A stretch of 64,000 nt of DNA, taken from Glandiceps talaboti (lineage: Eukaryota > Hemichordata > Enteropneusta > Spengelidae). Below are positions 1 to 32,945 of the stretch, piece by piece. The notes under the pieces are model-generated. The model ran no database searches. It was given only the letters and a program-made list of their open reading frames with translations, and had not been told where the DNA came from. Positions within the stretch are counted from its first letter, which is position 1; each line of letters opens with the position of its first letter. The stretch lies in contig NC_135555.1 in assembly GCF_964340395.1 (NCBI RefSeq), forward strand, positions 25,601,225-25,665,224, given 5' to 3'. The translations under genes were made by a program, and so were the position numbers.

Positions 1-3000
1 TGTATTCGTTTGCTATAATTGTGTACTTGGCTGTATTCATTTGTTATAATTGTGTACTTGGCTGTATTCAATTGCTATAATTGTGTACTTGGCTGTATTC
101 ATTTGTTATAATTGTGTACTTGGCTGTATTCATTTGTTATAATTGTGTACTTGTCTGTATACGTTTGCTATAATTGTGTACTTAGCTGTATTCGTTTGCT
201 ATAATTGTGTACTTGGCTGTATACGTTTGCTATAATTGTGTACTTGGCTGTATTCGTTTGTTATAATTGTGTACTTGGCTGTATACATTTGCTATAATTG
301 TGTACTTAGCTGTATTCATTTGTTATAATTGTGTACTTGGCTGTATACGTTTGCTATAATTGTGTACTTAGCTGTATTCGTTTGCTATAATTGTGTACTT
401 GGCTGTATACGTTTGCTATAATTGTGTACTTGGCTGTATTCGTTTGTTATAATTGTGTACTTGGCTGTATACATTTGCTATAATTGTGTACTTAGCTGTA
501 TTCATTTGTTATAATTGTGTACTTGGCTGTATACATTTGCTATAATTGTGTACTTAGCTGTATTCATTTGTTATAATTGTGTACTTGGCTGTATTTGTTT
601 GTTATAATTGTGTACTTGGCTGTATTCGTTTGCTATAATTGTGTACTTGGCTGTATTCTTTGGCTATAATTGTGTACTTGGCTGTATTCATTTGCTATAA
701 TTGTGTACTTGGCTGTATTCATTTGTTATAATTGTGTACTTGGCTGTATTCATTTGTTATAATTGTGTACTTGGCTGTATTCGTTTGCTATAATTGTGTA
801 CTTGGCTATAATTGTGTACTTGGCTGTATTCGGTTGCTATAATTGTGTACTTGGCTGTATTCTTTGGCTATAATTGTGTACTTGGCTGTATTCATTTGTT
901 ATAATTGTGTACTTGGCTGTATTCATTTGCTATAATTGTGTACTTGGCTGTATTCATTTGTTATAATTGTGTACTTGGCTGTATTCGTTTGTTATAATTG
1001 TGTACTTGGCTATAATTGTGTACTTGGCTGTATACGTTTGCTATAATTGTGTACTTGGCTGTATTCAATTGCTATAATTGTGTACTTAGCTGTATTCATT
1101 TGCTATAATTGTGTACTTAGCTGTATTCGTTTGTTATAATTGTGTACTTGGCTGTATTCATTTGTTATAATTGTGTACTTGGCTATAATTGTGTACTTGG
1201 CTGTATTCATTTGCTATAATTGTGTACTTAGCTGTATTCGTTTGTTATAATTGTGTACTTGGCTGTATTCATTTGTTATAATTGTGTACTTGGCTATAAT
1301 TGTGTACTTGGCTGTATACGTTTGCTATAATTCTGTACTTAGCTGTATTCGTTTGTTATAATTGTGTACTTGGCTGTATTCATTTGTTATAATTGTGTAC
1401 TTGGCTATAATTGTGTACTTGGCTGTATTCATTTGCTATAATTGTGTACTTGGCTGTATTCATTTGCTATAATTGTGTACTTAGCTGTATTCAATTGCTA
1501 TAATTTTGTACTTGGCTGTATTCATTTGTTATAATTGTGTACTTAGCTGTATTCAATTGCTATAATTGTGTACTTGGCTGTATTCATTTGTTATAATTGT
1601 GTACTTAGCTGTATTCAATTGCTATAATTTTGTACTTGGCTGTATTCATTTGTTATAATTGTGTACTTGGCTGTATTCATTTGCTATAATTGTGTACTTT
1701 GCTGTATTCATTTGTTATAATTGTGTACTTGGCTGTATACGTTTGCTATAATTGTGTACTTGGCTGTATTCGTTTGTTATAATTGTGTACTTGGCTGTAT
1801 ACATTTGCTATAATTGTGTACTTAGCTGTATTCATTTGTTATAATTGTGTACTTGGCTGTATACGTTTGCTATAATTGTGTACTTAGCTGTATTCGTTTG
1901 CTATAATTGTGTACTTGGCTGTATACGTTTGCTATAATTGTGTACTTGGCTGTATTCGTTTGTTATAATTGTGTACGTGGCTGTATACATTTGCTATAAT
2001 TGTGTACTTAGCTGTATTCATTTGTTATAATTGTGTACTTGGCTGTATTCGTTTGTTATAATTGTGTACTTGGCTGTATTCAATTGCTATAATTGTGTAC
2101 TTGGCTGTATTTGTTTGTTATAATTGTGTACTTGGCTGTATTCGGTTGCTATAATTGTGTACTTGGCTGTATTCGTTGGCTATAATTGTGTACTTGGCTG
2201 TATTCATTTGCTATAATTGTGTACTTAGCTGTATTCATTTGTTATAATTGTGTACTTGGCTGTATTCATTTGTTATAATTGTGTACTTAGCTATGATTGT
2301 GTACTTGGCTGTATACATTTGCTATAATTGTGTACTTGGCTGTATTCATTTGTTATAATTGTGTACTTGGCTGTATTCATTTGTTATAATTGTGTACTTG
2401 GCTATAATTGTGTACTTGGCTGTATACGTTTGCTATAATTGTGTACTTGGCTGTATTCATTTGTTATAATTGTGTACTTGGCTGTATTCATTTGCTATAA
2501 TTGTGTACTTAGCTGTATTCATTTGTTATAATTGTGTACTTGGCTGTATTCATTTGTTATAATTGTGTACTTGGCTATAATTGTGTACTTGGCTGTATTC
2601 ATTTGCTATAATTGTGTACTTGGCTGTATTCATTTGTTATAATTGTGTACTTGGCTATAATTGTGTACTTGGCTGTATTCATTTGCTATAATTGTGTACT
2701 TGGCTGTATTCATTTGTTATAATTGTGTACTTGGCTATAATTGTGTACTTGGCTGTATTCATTTGTTATAATTGTGTACTTGGCTGTATTCATTTGCTAT
2801 AATTGTGTACTTGGCTGTATTCGTTTGCTATAATTGTGTACTTGGCTGTATTCATTTGTTATAATTGTGTACTTGGCTGTATTCATTTGCTATAATTGTG
2901 TACTTGGCTGTATTCGTTTGTTATAATTGTGTACTTGGCTGTATTCATTTGCTATAATTGTGTACTTGGCTGTATTCATTTGCTATAATTGTGTACTTGG

Positions 3001-5236
3001 CTGTATTCATTTGCTATAATTGTGTACTTGGCTGTATTCATTTGCTATAATTGTGTACTTGGCTGTATTCATTTGTTATAATTGTGTACTTGGCTATAAT
3101 TGTGTACTTGGCTGTATTCGTTTGTTATAATTGTGTACTTGGCTATAATTGTGTACTTGGCTGTATTCGTTTGCTATAATTGTGTACTTGGCTGTATTCA
3201 TTTGTTATAATTGTGTACTTGGCTGTATTCAATTGCTATAATTTTGTACTTGGCTGTATTCATTTGTTATAATTGTGTACTTGGCTGTATTCATTTGTTA
3301 TAATTGTGTACTTGGCTGTATACGTTTGTTATAATTGTGTACTTAGCTATAATTGTGTACTTAGCTGTATTCAATTGCTATAATTGTGTACTTGGCTGTA
3401 TTCATTTGTTATAATTGTGTACTTGGCTGTATACATAGCTATAATTGTGTACTTGGCTGTATACGTTTGCTATAATTGTGTACTTGGCTGTATTCAATTG
3501 CTATAATTGTGTACTTGGCTGTATTTGTTTGTTATAATTGTGTACTTGGCTGTATTCGTTTGTTATAATTGTGTACTTGGCTGTATTCGTTTGTTATAAT
3601 TGTGTACTTGGCTGTATTCGTTTGTTATAATTGTGTACTTGGCTGTATTCGTTTGTTATAATTGTGTACTTGGCTGTATTCGTTTGTTATAATTGTGTAC
3701 TTGGCTGTATTCGTTTGCTATAATTGTGTACTTGGCTGTATTCATTTGCTATAATTGTGTACTTGGCTGTATTCGTTTGTTATAATTGTGTACTTGGCTG
3801 TATACGTTTGCTATAATTGTGTACTTGGCTGTATTCATTTGCTATAATTGTGTACTTGGCTGTATTCAATTGCTATAATTGTGTACTTGGCTGTATTCAT
3901 TTGCTATAATTGTGTACTTGGCTGTATTCGTTTGTTATAATTGTGTACTTGGCTGTATTCGTTTGTTATAATTGTGTACTTGGCTGTATTCGTTTGCTAT
4001 GATTGTACTTGGCTGTATTCATTTGCTATGATTGTACTTGGCTGTATTCGTTTGCTATAATTGTACTTGGCTGTATTCGTTTGTTATAATTGTGTACTTG
4101 GCTATAATTGTGTACTTGGCTGTATTCATTTGCTATAATTGTGTACTTGGCTGTATTCGTTTGTTATAATTGTGTACTTGGCTGTATTCGTTTGCTATGA
4201 TTGTACTTGGCTGTATTCGTTTGCTATAATTGTACTTGGCTGTATTCATTTGCTATGATTGTACTTGGCTGTATTCGTTTGCTATAATTGTACTTGGCTG
4301 TATTCGTTTGTTATAATTGTGTACTTGGCTATAATTGTGTACTTGGCTGTATTCATTTGCTATAATTGTGTACTTGGCTGTATTCGTTTGCTATGATTGT
4401 ACTTGGCTGTATTCATTTGCTATAATTGTGTACTTGGCTGTATTCGTTTGCTATAATTGTACTTGGCTGTATTCGTTTGTTATAATTGTGTACTTGGCTA
4501 TAATTGTGTACTTGGCTGTATTCGTTTGCTATAATTGTGTACTTGGCTGTATTCATTTGCTATAATTGTGTACTTGGCTGTATTCGTTTGTTATAATTGT
4601 GTACTTGGCTGTATACGTTTGCTATAATTGTGTACTTGGCTGTATTCATTTGCTATAATTGTGTACTTGGCTGTATTCAATTGCTATAATTGTGTACTTG
4701 GCTGTATTCATTTGCTATAATTGTGTACTTGGCTGTATTCGTTTGTTATAATTGTGTACTTGGCTGTATTCATTTGCTATAATTGTGTACTTGGCTGTAT
4801 TCGTTTGTTATAATTGTGTACTTGGCTGTATTCGTTTGTTATAATTGTGTACTTGGCTGTATTCATTTGTTATAATTGTGTACTTGGCTGTATTCGTTTG
4901 TTATAATTGTGTACTTGGCTGTATTCGTTTGCTATGATTGTACTTGGCTGTATTCATTTGCTATGATTGTACTTGGCTGTATTCGTTTGCTATGATTGTA
5001 CTTGGCTGTATTCATTTGCTATGATTGTACTTGGCTGTATTCGTTTGTTATAATTGTGTACTTGGCTATAATTGTGTACTTGGCTGTATTCATTTGCTAT
5101 AATTGTGTACTTGGCTATAATTGTGTACTTGGCTGTATTCATTTGCTATAAATGTGTACTTCGCTGTATTCATTTGCTATAATTGTGTACTTGGCTGTAT
5201 TCGTTTGCTATGATTGTACTTGGCTGTATTCGTTTG
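1..5236. repeat. 31-bp minisatellite, about 170 units
   Basis: A continuous array fills the left edge of the window. The unit is 31 bp, with the core TATAATTGTGTACTTGGCTG followed by a variable stretch (TATTCATTTGC, TATTCGTTTGT, TATACGTTTGC and others). Short 18-bp units lacking the variable stretch are interspersed, for example near 803, 1010 and 1180. From about 4000 many units lose two bases (ATGATTGTACTTGG). The array continues beyond position 1, so its full size is unknown. Its position upstream of the first visible ABCA exon suggests it lies in an intron of gene 1. I see no exon in it. Open frames inside it are only repeat translation. Confidence 0.97.
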
Positions 5237-5271
5237 TTACAAGTAAGTATTTACTAGTTATGGTGAAAGGG

Positions 5272-5655
5272 AAATGCCAATCTTGGAAATAGATGTAGTT
5301 ACATAAACTTTGAGTTCTGGAGACTCATTTCTTGATTACACATCACATATATTTTGCACAATTGCCAAGAAACACAATTGAAACTCTAATTCACCTCTAT
5401 TGTTCTTTAACTGTTGCATCTTGCGATTTACTAGACATGCATGTTTATTAGATGCACACTGAATATTCATGACTATTTATCTAAAGGTAATATGCACTCT
5501 GGACCAGTGGAGGTGAAACAGAGTTTCAATTTTAGTGTTTCTTGGCAATTGTACAAAATTTATGTGAATTAGATGTGAAATTATCAAATGATTCTCCAGA
5601 ACCCAAAGTTTATGACAATACCTCTATTTCCTGGAGTGGTGTTCCCCATTAACAG
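5272..5655. repeat. Imperfect inverted repeat, foldback or MITE-like
   Basis: The left arm (about 5275-5410) and right arm (about 5505-5650) are imperfect reverse complements. Shared blocks include ACAATTGCCAAGAAACAC, TTTGAGTTCTGGAGA against TTTGGGTTCTGGAGA, and a GGAAATAGA block, separated by a spacer of roughly 95 bp. This looks like an old non-autonomous foldback or MITE-type insertion. I could not define target-site duplications. No coding potential was found between the two flanking minisatellites (5237-6032). Confidence 0.6.
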
Positions 5656-5855
5656 ATGTGCCAACAGTGATGAATGATTAAGTCAAGAATGTTTCTCAGG
5701 TTACTCATTATTTGCATGAATCACATATCCCTGATTGATCGTTAGAAAGATAATGTTTGGGATCTTTTGCAGGAATAATTTGTTATTTGAAACATTTACC
5801 AAGTTTGTTTTGAAAATGAAAGCCAACCTATCTGCTTATCTATCTGTAGGTCTAG

Positions 5856-5893
5856 CCATAGACCCTTTACCAACGTTGGTAGAGGGTCTATGG
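5856..5893. repeat. 38-bp near-perfect palindrome
   Basis: CCATAGACCC at 5856 is matched by GGGTCTATGG ending at 5893, with the centre CCAACGTTGG. One mismatched position pair breaks the symmetry. It can form a hairpin in either strand. No function is evident; it sits in non-coding DNA before the second minisatellite. Confidence 0.7.
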
Positions 5894-6032
5894 TCTAGTT
5901 TTAAACAAATCAATATATTCTCTATGTACATTTGCAAATCAAATTCTATTATTATCTGCATGATATATATAGCAATAAGTATACAAATTGTAGTCCGTAT
6001 ATATCTAAATAACTTTACAACTACTGTATTGG

Positions 6033-9000
6033 TGTCTATTTCTATCTATAACCCAAATGGCTCTATATTAGAGTCTATTTCTATCTATAACCCATATGGC
6101 TCTATATTAGAGTCTATTTCTATCTATAACCCATATGACTCTATATCTATTTCTATCTATAACCCATGCATATGGTTCTATATTGGAGTCTATTTCTATC
6201 TATAACCCATATGGTTCTATATTAGAGTCTGTTTCTATCTATAACCCATATGGCTCTATATTAGAGTCTATTTCTATCTATAACCCATATGACTCTATAT
6301 CTATTTCTATCTATAACCCATGCATATGGTTCTATATTGGAGTCTATTTCTATCTATAACCCATATGGCTCTATATTAGAGTCTATTTCTATCTATAACC
6401 CATATGGTTCTATATTAGAGTCTATTTCTATCTATAACCCATATGGTTCTATATTAGAGTCTATTTCTATCTATAACCCATATGGCTCTATATTAGAGTC
6501 TATTTCTATCTATAACCCATGCATATGGTTCTATATTGGAGTCTATTTCTATCTATAACCCATATGACTCTATATTAGAGTCTATTTCTATCTATAACCC
6601 ATATGGCTCTATATTGGTCTATTTCTATCTATAACCCATGCATATGGTTCTATATTGGAGTCTATTTCTATCTATAACCCATATGACTCTATATTAGAGT
6701 CTATTTCTATCTATAACCCAAATGGCCCTATATTAGAGTCTATTTCTATCTATAACCCATATGGTTCTATATTAGAGTCTATTTCTGTCTATAACCCACA
6801 TGGCTCTATATTAGTCTATTTCTATCTATAACCCATATGACTCTATATTGGTCTATTTCTATCTATAACCCATATGGCTCTATATTGGTCTATTTCTATC
6901 TATAACCCAAATGGCTCTATATTAGAGTCTATTTCTATCTATAACCCAAATGGCTCTATATTAGAGTCTATTTCTATCTATAACCCATATGACTCTATAT
7001 TAGAGTCTATTTCTATCTATAACCCATATGGTTCTATATTAGAGTCTATTTCTATCTATAACCCATATGGCTCTATATTAGTCTATTTCTATCTATAACC
7101 CATGCATATGGTTCTATATTGGAGTCTATTTCTATCTATAACCCATATGGTTCTATATTAGAGTCTATTTCTATCTATAACCCATATGACTATATTAGAG
7201 TCTATTTCTATCTATAACCCATATGACTATATTGGAGTCTATTTCTATCTATAACCCATATGACTCTATATTTGAGTCTATTTCTATCTATAACCCAAAT
7301 GGCTATATATTGAGTCTATTTCTATCTATAACCCATATGACTCTATATTTGAGTCTATTTCTATCTATAACCCATATGACTCTATATTAGAGTCTATTTC
7401 TATCTATAACCCATATGGTTCTATATTAGAGTCTATTTCTATCTATAACCCATATGGCTCTATATTAGTCTATTTCTATCTATAACCCATGCATATGGTT
7501 CTATATTGGAGTCTATTTCTATCTATAACCCATATGGTTCTATATTAGAGTCTATTTCTATCTATAACCCATATGACTATATTAGAGTCTATTTCTATCT
7601 ATAACCCATATGACTATATTGGAGTCTATTTCTATCTATAACCCATATGACTCTATATTTGAGTCTATTTCTATCTATAACCCAAATGGCTCTATATTAG
7701 AGTCTATTTCTATCTATAACCCATATGACTCTATATTTGAGTCTATTTCTATCTATAACCCAAATGGCTCTATATTAGAGTCTATTTCTATCTATAACCC
7801 AAATGGCTCTATATTAGAGTCTATTTCTATCTATAACCCAAATGGCTCTATATTAGAGTCTATTTCTATCTATAACCCAAATGGCTCTATATTAGAGTCT
7901 ATTTCTATCTATAACCCATATGACTCTATATTTGAGTCTATTTCTATCTATAACCTAAATGGCTCTATATTAGAGTCTATTTCTATCTATAACCCAAATG
8001 GCTCTATATTAGAGTCTATTTCTATCTATAACCCATATGACTCTATATTAGAGTCTATTTCTATCTATAACCCATATGGTTCTATATTAGAGTCTATTTC
8101 TATCTATAACCCATATGGCTCTATATTAGTCTATTTCTATCTATAACCCGTGCATATTGTTCTATATTGGAGTCTATTTCTATCTATAACCCATATGACT
8201 ATATTAGAGTCTATTTCTATCTATAACCCATATGACTATATTGGAGTCTATTTCTATCTATAACCCATATGACTCTATATTTGAGTCTATTTCTATCTAT
8301 AACCCAAATGGCTCTATATTAGAGTCTATTTCTATCTATAACCCATATGACTCTATATTAGAGTCTATTTCTATCTATAACCCATATGGTTCTATATTAG
8401 AGTCTATTTCTATCTATAACCCATATGGCTCTATATTAGAGTCTATTTCTATCTATAACCCAAATGGCTCTATATTAGAGTCTATTTCTATCTATAACCC
8501 AAATGGCTCTATATTAGAGTCTATTTCTATCTATAACCCATATGACTCTATATTAGAGTCTATTTCTATCTATAACCCAAATGGCTCTATATTAGAGTCT
8601 ATTTCTATCTATAACCCATATGACGCTATATTAGAGTCTATTTCTATCTATAACCCATATGACTATATTAGAGTCTATTTCTATCTATAACCCATATGAC
8701 TATATTGGAGTCTATTTCTATCTATAACCCATATGACTCTATATTTGAGTCTATTTCTATCTATAACCCAAATGGCTCTATATTAGAGTCTATTTCTATC
8801 TATAACCCATATGACTCTATATTAGAGTCTATTTCTATCTATAACCCATATGGTTCTATATTAGAGTCTATTTCTATCTATAACCCATATGGCTCTATAT
8901 TAGAGTCTATTTCTATCTATAACCCAAATGGCTCTATATTAGAGTCTATTTCTATCTATAACCCAAATGGCTCTATATTAGAGTCTATTTCTATCTATAA

Positions 9001-9250
9001 CCCATATGACTCTATATTAGAGTCTATTTCTATCTATAACCCAAATGGCTCTATATTAGAGTCTATTTCTATCTATAACCCATATGACGCTATATTAGAG
9101 TCTATTTCTATCTATAACCCATATGACTCTATATTAGAGTCTATTTCTATCTATAACCCATATGACTCTATATTAGAGTCTATTTCTATCTATAACCCAT
9201 ATGACTCTATATCTATTTCTATCTATAACCCATATGACTCTATATTTGTG
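6033..9250. repeat. 39-bp minisatellite, about 83 units, with higher-order repeats
   Basis: The unit is 39 bp, with the core TCTATTTCTATCTATAACCC followed by variants such as ATATGGCTC, AAATGGCTC, ATATGACTC or GCATATGGTTC. Because 39 is divisible by three, the array stays open in one frame and reads as a 13-residue repeat (SISIYNPYGSILE). I regard this as artefactual. A 464-bp block is duplicated: 8227-8690 and 8691-9154 share the same order of variants, including the rare GACGC unit. It ends about 75 bp before the first visible exon of gene 1. Confidence 0.95.
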
Positions 9251-9325
9251 GGTTGTATGTAATTTGGTGACAGTCACAGCTTTCAAAGCATGATCTGATC
9301 CTAATAATATAATTTATCTGTACAG

Positions 9326-29134
<19,809 letters not shown>

Positions 29135-29333
29135 AGTTGACTAGTAGACTCACAAAACTAAATGCTTTGACTAAATATTTCTTTTGCTCTACTTTCCAAA
29201 CTTTGTTAAAGAAAAGAACTTGTCTGCAGAGATCTCTTTTGTTATTACTTTTATTAGCTTTGCTGCCTGTGTACTTGATTTATATGTATGCTAGGTGTCA
29301 TAATTATAGTCTTCATGTTGATATTAGTAGGGT
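29135..29333 (+). other. Presumed 3' UTR start of gene 1
   Basis: Non-coding sequence immediately after the stop, bounded by a minisatellite. I see no clear AATAAA signal before the minisatellite; the first AATAAA I find downstream is at about 30956. The true 3' end is therefore unknown. Confidence 0.4.
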
Positions 29334-30035
29334 AATTTCCCCATAAACCTATCTGCATATTAGTAGGGTGGTTGACAGGTGGTGGTAGTTTCCCCATAAA
29401 CCTATCTGCATATAAGTAGGGTGGTTGACAGGTGGTGACAATTTCCCTATGAACCTATCTGCATATTAGTAGGGTAGTTGACAGGTGGTGACAGTTTCCC
29501 TATAAACCTATCTGCATATTAGTAGGGTGGTTGACAGGTGGTAGCAGTTTCCCTATAAACCTATCTGCATATTAGTAGGGTGGTTGACAGGTGGTGGTAG
29601 TTTCCCCATAAACCTATCTGCATATTAGTAGGGTGGTTGACAGGTGGTAGCAGTTTCCCTATAAACCTATCTGCATATTAGTAGGGTGGGTGGCAGATGG
29701 TGACAGTTTCCCCATAAACCTATCTGCATATTAGTAAGGTGGTTGGCAGGTGGTGACAGTTTCCCTATAAACCAATTTGCATATTTGTAGGGTAGTTGGC
29801 AGATGTTGCCAGTTTCCCCATAAACCAATTTGCTTATCAGTAAGATAGTTGACAGGTGGTGACAGTTTCCCTATAAACTAATTTGCAGATTAGTAGGGTG
29901 GTTGACAGGTGGTGGCAGTTTCCCTATAAACCTATCTGCATATTAGTAAGGTAGTTGACAGGTGGTGGCTGTTTCCCCATAAACCTATCTGCATATTAGT
30001 AGGGTGGTTGACAGGTGGTGGCAGTTTCAGATAAA
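29334..30035. repeat. 53-bp minisatellite, about 13 units
   Basis: The unit runs AACCTATCTGCATATTAGTA, GGGTGGTTGACAGGTGG, then TAGTTTCCCCATA. Units are moderately diverged, more so in the middle (29765-29890). It lies about 200 bp downstream of the gene 1 stop codon and may be transcribed as 3' UTR. Confidence 0.93.
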
Positions 30036-32286
30036 GTTACCAGTCTTTGTACAAAATACACAATTTATGGCCAATGTAAGTTGAACAATTTAATATATAT
30101 CAAAACTGTAAAGATTATATATTACATATTTACGTGATTTCACATCGTCACATTTATGATACATCATCTTTGAATATCAGTTACATTACATTGATAGCTA
30201 TAGATGTTGTCAAATTGTTTGAAAATTAAGCTCTAAAATCTTCTGCAAAATCTATTATAGCATTTGTGTGTTTGTTAAACCATTCAGTCACTGTTTGTTG
30301 TAACTGGTAATATGCATGTGCTTGCTTGCTTGTTTGTTGTTTGTTTGTTTGCTTGTTTGTTTGCTACTTCAGCTATTTACTCATGATATTTTAGTGTGTA
30401 TTTGTTTACTGCTATCAATAACCAGTAAATACCTTTATTATTAAATGTTGTTTTCAGTCAAAGCCATTGAAATAATAATACCATGCATGCAGTTCTATAA
30501 AGATCTTATTTTGTTCATATGTTATTTTTTTCTAGAATCACCATGATGCATTTTCACTCAAGAATGAAGATACCCTACTACATCACTGTTATTTCTACTA
30601 CCTCATACATTCCATTCCATCTCTAACCCTACTACATCACTGTCATTTCTACTACCTCATACATTCCATTCCATCTCTAACACTACTACATCACTGTTTT
30701 CATGTTAGTATAATGATGTGACTGGTGCCAAAGTTAATGTACAGATACTATTGAGAGATGACAACAAGCATCATGCCTCATGTACTTGTACTTGTATTTG
30801 CATATTAATGTACTCAAACCACCTGGTTAATGTACAGTTTGTATGACAAAGTATGCTTATTATCGAGGACTAAATTTTCATTCCATTTTGCGCCCTTGGA
30901 GACTGGCAGGGAAGTACAACTTACTGACCAATAAGAAAACTGCATTTATAGCAGTAATAAAATGGAGAAACAGCAGCTTTTGACACTATGTATGAATGAT
31001 CATTAAAGCAGCCATATTGAAAACTTGGTAATCACATTTGGCATTGCATTGTTAAATTAATAAACCACTAGTGTAATTAGACTATGTAAATTGAACACTC
31101 CTATTTATGCAGAAATCAATTTGGTGTCTTCAAAGATGTAAAGACAAGTCGTGATTCTTGAAGACGTATAAATGTCAACCACTAAACAAAATTACTAATA
31201 TACACACTACCTGATGCTATCAAATTGGACTTGATCAGAACTTTAATAGAGTTATTTACAAAGTTCAAATTGTAATTGACTCTCTATTGTAAGTGGTGTC
31301 TTACTCTAATAATCAGTGTCACTTTAAAGTGACATAAGCTGACCTTATGAACTTTTTACACAAGTAAAAAATACTTACATAAAAACTTGATTCAACTATT
31401 ATAACATAACATAATATTAAATTAAATACAGTTGATGCATGTCTTCTATGATATTACAATTACTTCCTGGCATTGTTAGAAGAGTTGATTACAGAGTAGG
31501 GATTCCTTGACGTTTTTTGGTATGTATAAAAAATTATGTCATCGGATCGTTTACTATATATGTTATGTCTTAATACCAGGTTTTAGTTCTGTCAGGTGAA
31601 AGTAATGGTAATACATCAGTAAGTAGAATACTATGACTTTTAAATATACAGCATCAATGTCAGCTTGTGTCCCTTAATAATGTGAAAGACGTGTACAACA
31701 ACGTAAGTCCAGTCAGTGTCATCGTCTAAATGATAACTTGCAATATTTTTAATTAAAATTTATCAAATTTGTTACAGGATATGATTACAAATTTGAATTA
31801 TTTTATATTTCTGTAATAAAAATGAAATAGTTTCTACCCATTATAACTATAGTCTATCACAAACAAGTTTTTTAAGGTATATAATCCTATCAGACAAAAC
31901 AATTTAACAAACATGTTGACCTTGGACAAGAGAACACATTACCTACTACCTGTAATGTCATGAGAACACTATATACTACTATTTGTAATGCAATGAATTG
32001 CGACTACACCCATTAGGTGATAGTTAACAATGTATGTTTTCTGACTTCTATAGCACGACGTTGAGGCTGTGCAATATATGCTTAATTATTGTATTCAAAA
32101 ATACCACACAGTGTCGTATTGTACACATTCAAGGGTGAAGTATATGAAGAAATACATTTGTCCAGTGACATATGGACTGACCCTAACTACTTACTTAATG
32201 TGTAGTACATTATTACAGGGACTGTTTTATAAGAATAATTATACACTTTGATTCTAGTAGATTATGTAGTGTAAATTGCATTGTAC
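30036..32286. other. Intergenic, no gene seen
   Basis: A/T-rich sequence without convincing exons. It includes a 2.3-copy tandem of about 57 bp at 30577-30700 (core CCTACTACATCACTGT) and a (TTTG)n-like patch at about 30330. A polyadenylation-like AATAAA at about 30956 could serve gene 1. Confidence 0.6.
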
Positions 32287-32525
32287 ATATGGGTTTACAA
32301 GAATGAACATACCTTGTATGGAAGACAAGAATGAACATACTTTCAGTGTTGGGGTTGCAAGAATGAACATACTTTCACTGTTGATGTTGCAAGAATGTAC
32401 ACATTTTGACAAGAATGAACATACTTTCACTGTTGAGGTTGCAAGAATGTACACATTTTGACAAGAATGAACCTTATTTTCATTGTTTGGGTTGCAAGAA
32501 TGTACACATTTGGAGTGTAGAAGAA
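32287..32525. repeat. Short tandem array, about 4-5 degenerate units
   Basis: Units of the form AAGAATGAACATACTTTCAC followed by TGTTGAGGTTGC and AAGAATGTACACATTTTGAC alternate. The array spans about 240 bp. Short open frames here are artefacts of the repeat. Confidence 0.8.
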
Positions 32526-32566
32526 TATTAAAGTGTACATGCAAAGGTTGATAATTTTTTTAGTCT

Positions 32567-32945
32567 ATGGGACGGGGACTTATGGATTGGGTATCGTCCA
32601 TCCGGAGCCGTTTGTTGGAGATGCCTGGGCCGATATTTTTCAAACTTGGTACAGGGGCAACATACTATGGCATACATATGCACGTCAATTTGTTTCATGA
32701 TACGATCCAATATGTCCGCCTAGCAGCCATTTTGTTTGCGAATTTTCCATGTCCAAAGCCATAACTCAGACATGCTTGAACAGATCTCATTCAAAGTTGG
32801 TATTAGCACAGTGTTCTGTGACATACATGTGCATATCCATTTTCATCGTAATACAATCCGATATGGTTGCCTGGCAGCCATTTTGTTGTTGCAGTTTTCA
32901 TGTCCAAAGCCATAACTCAGACGTGCTTGAACAGGTTCCCCCCCC
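32567..32945 (+). repeat. Dispersed repeat with two ~150-bp tandem units
   Basis: The block CATGTCCAAAGCCATAACTC, AGACATGCTTGAACAG occurs at 32748 and again at 32900. Each is preceded by a related stretch with GATACGATCCAATATG or AATACAATCCGATATG and CAGCCATTTTGTT. It looks like a member of a widespread interspersed family. No frame is coding. Confidence 0.65.

Noticed and set aside
5735-6032. An upstream gene 1 exon between the two left-hand minisatellites
   Set aside because: The open frame here contains no ABCA-like sequence, and the acceptor-like TTTTGCAG at about 5766 is followed at once by a stop in one frame and by unrelated sequence in the others.
6033-9262. ORFs reading SISIYNPYGSILE in tandem
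   Set aside because: They are frame readings of the 39-bp minisatellite, broken wherever unit length changes.
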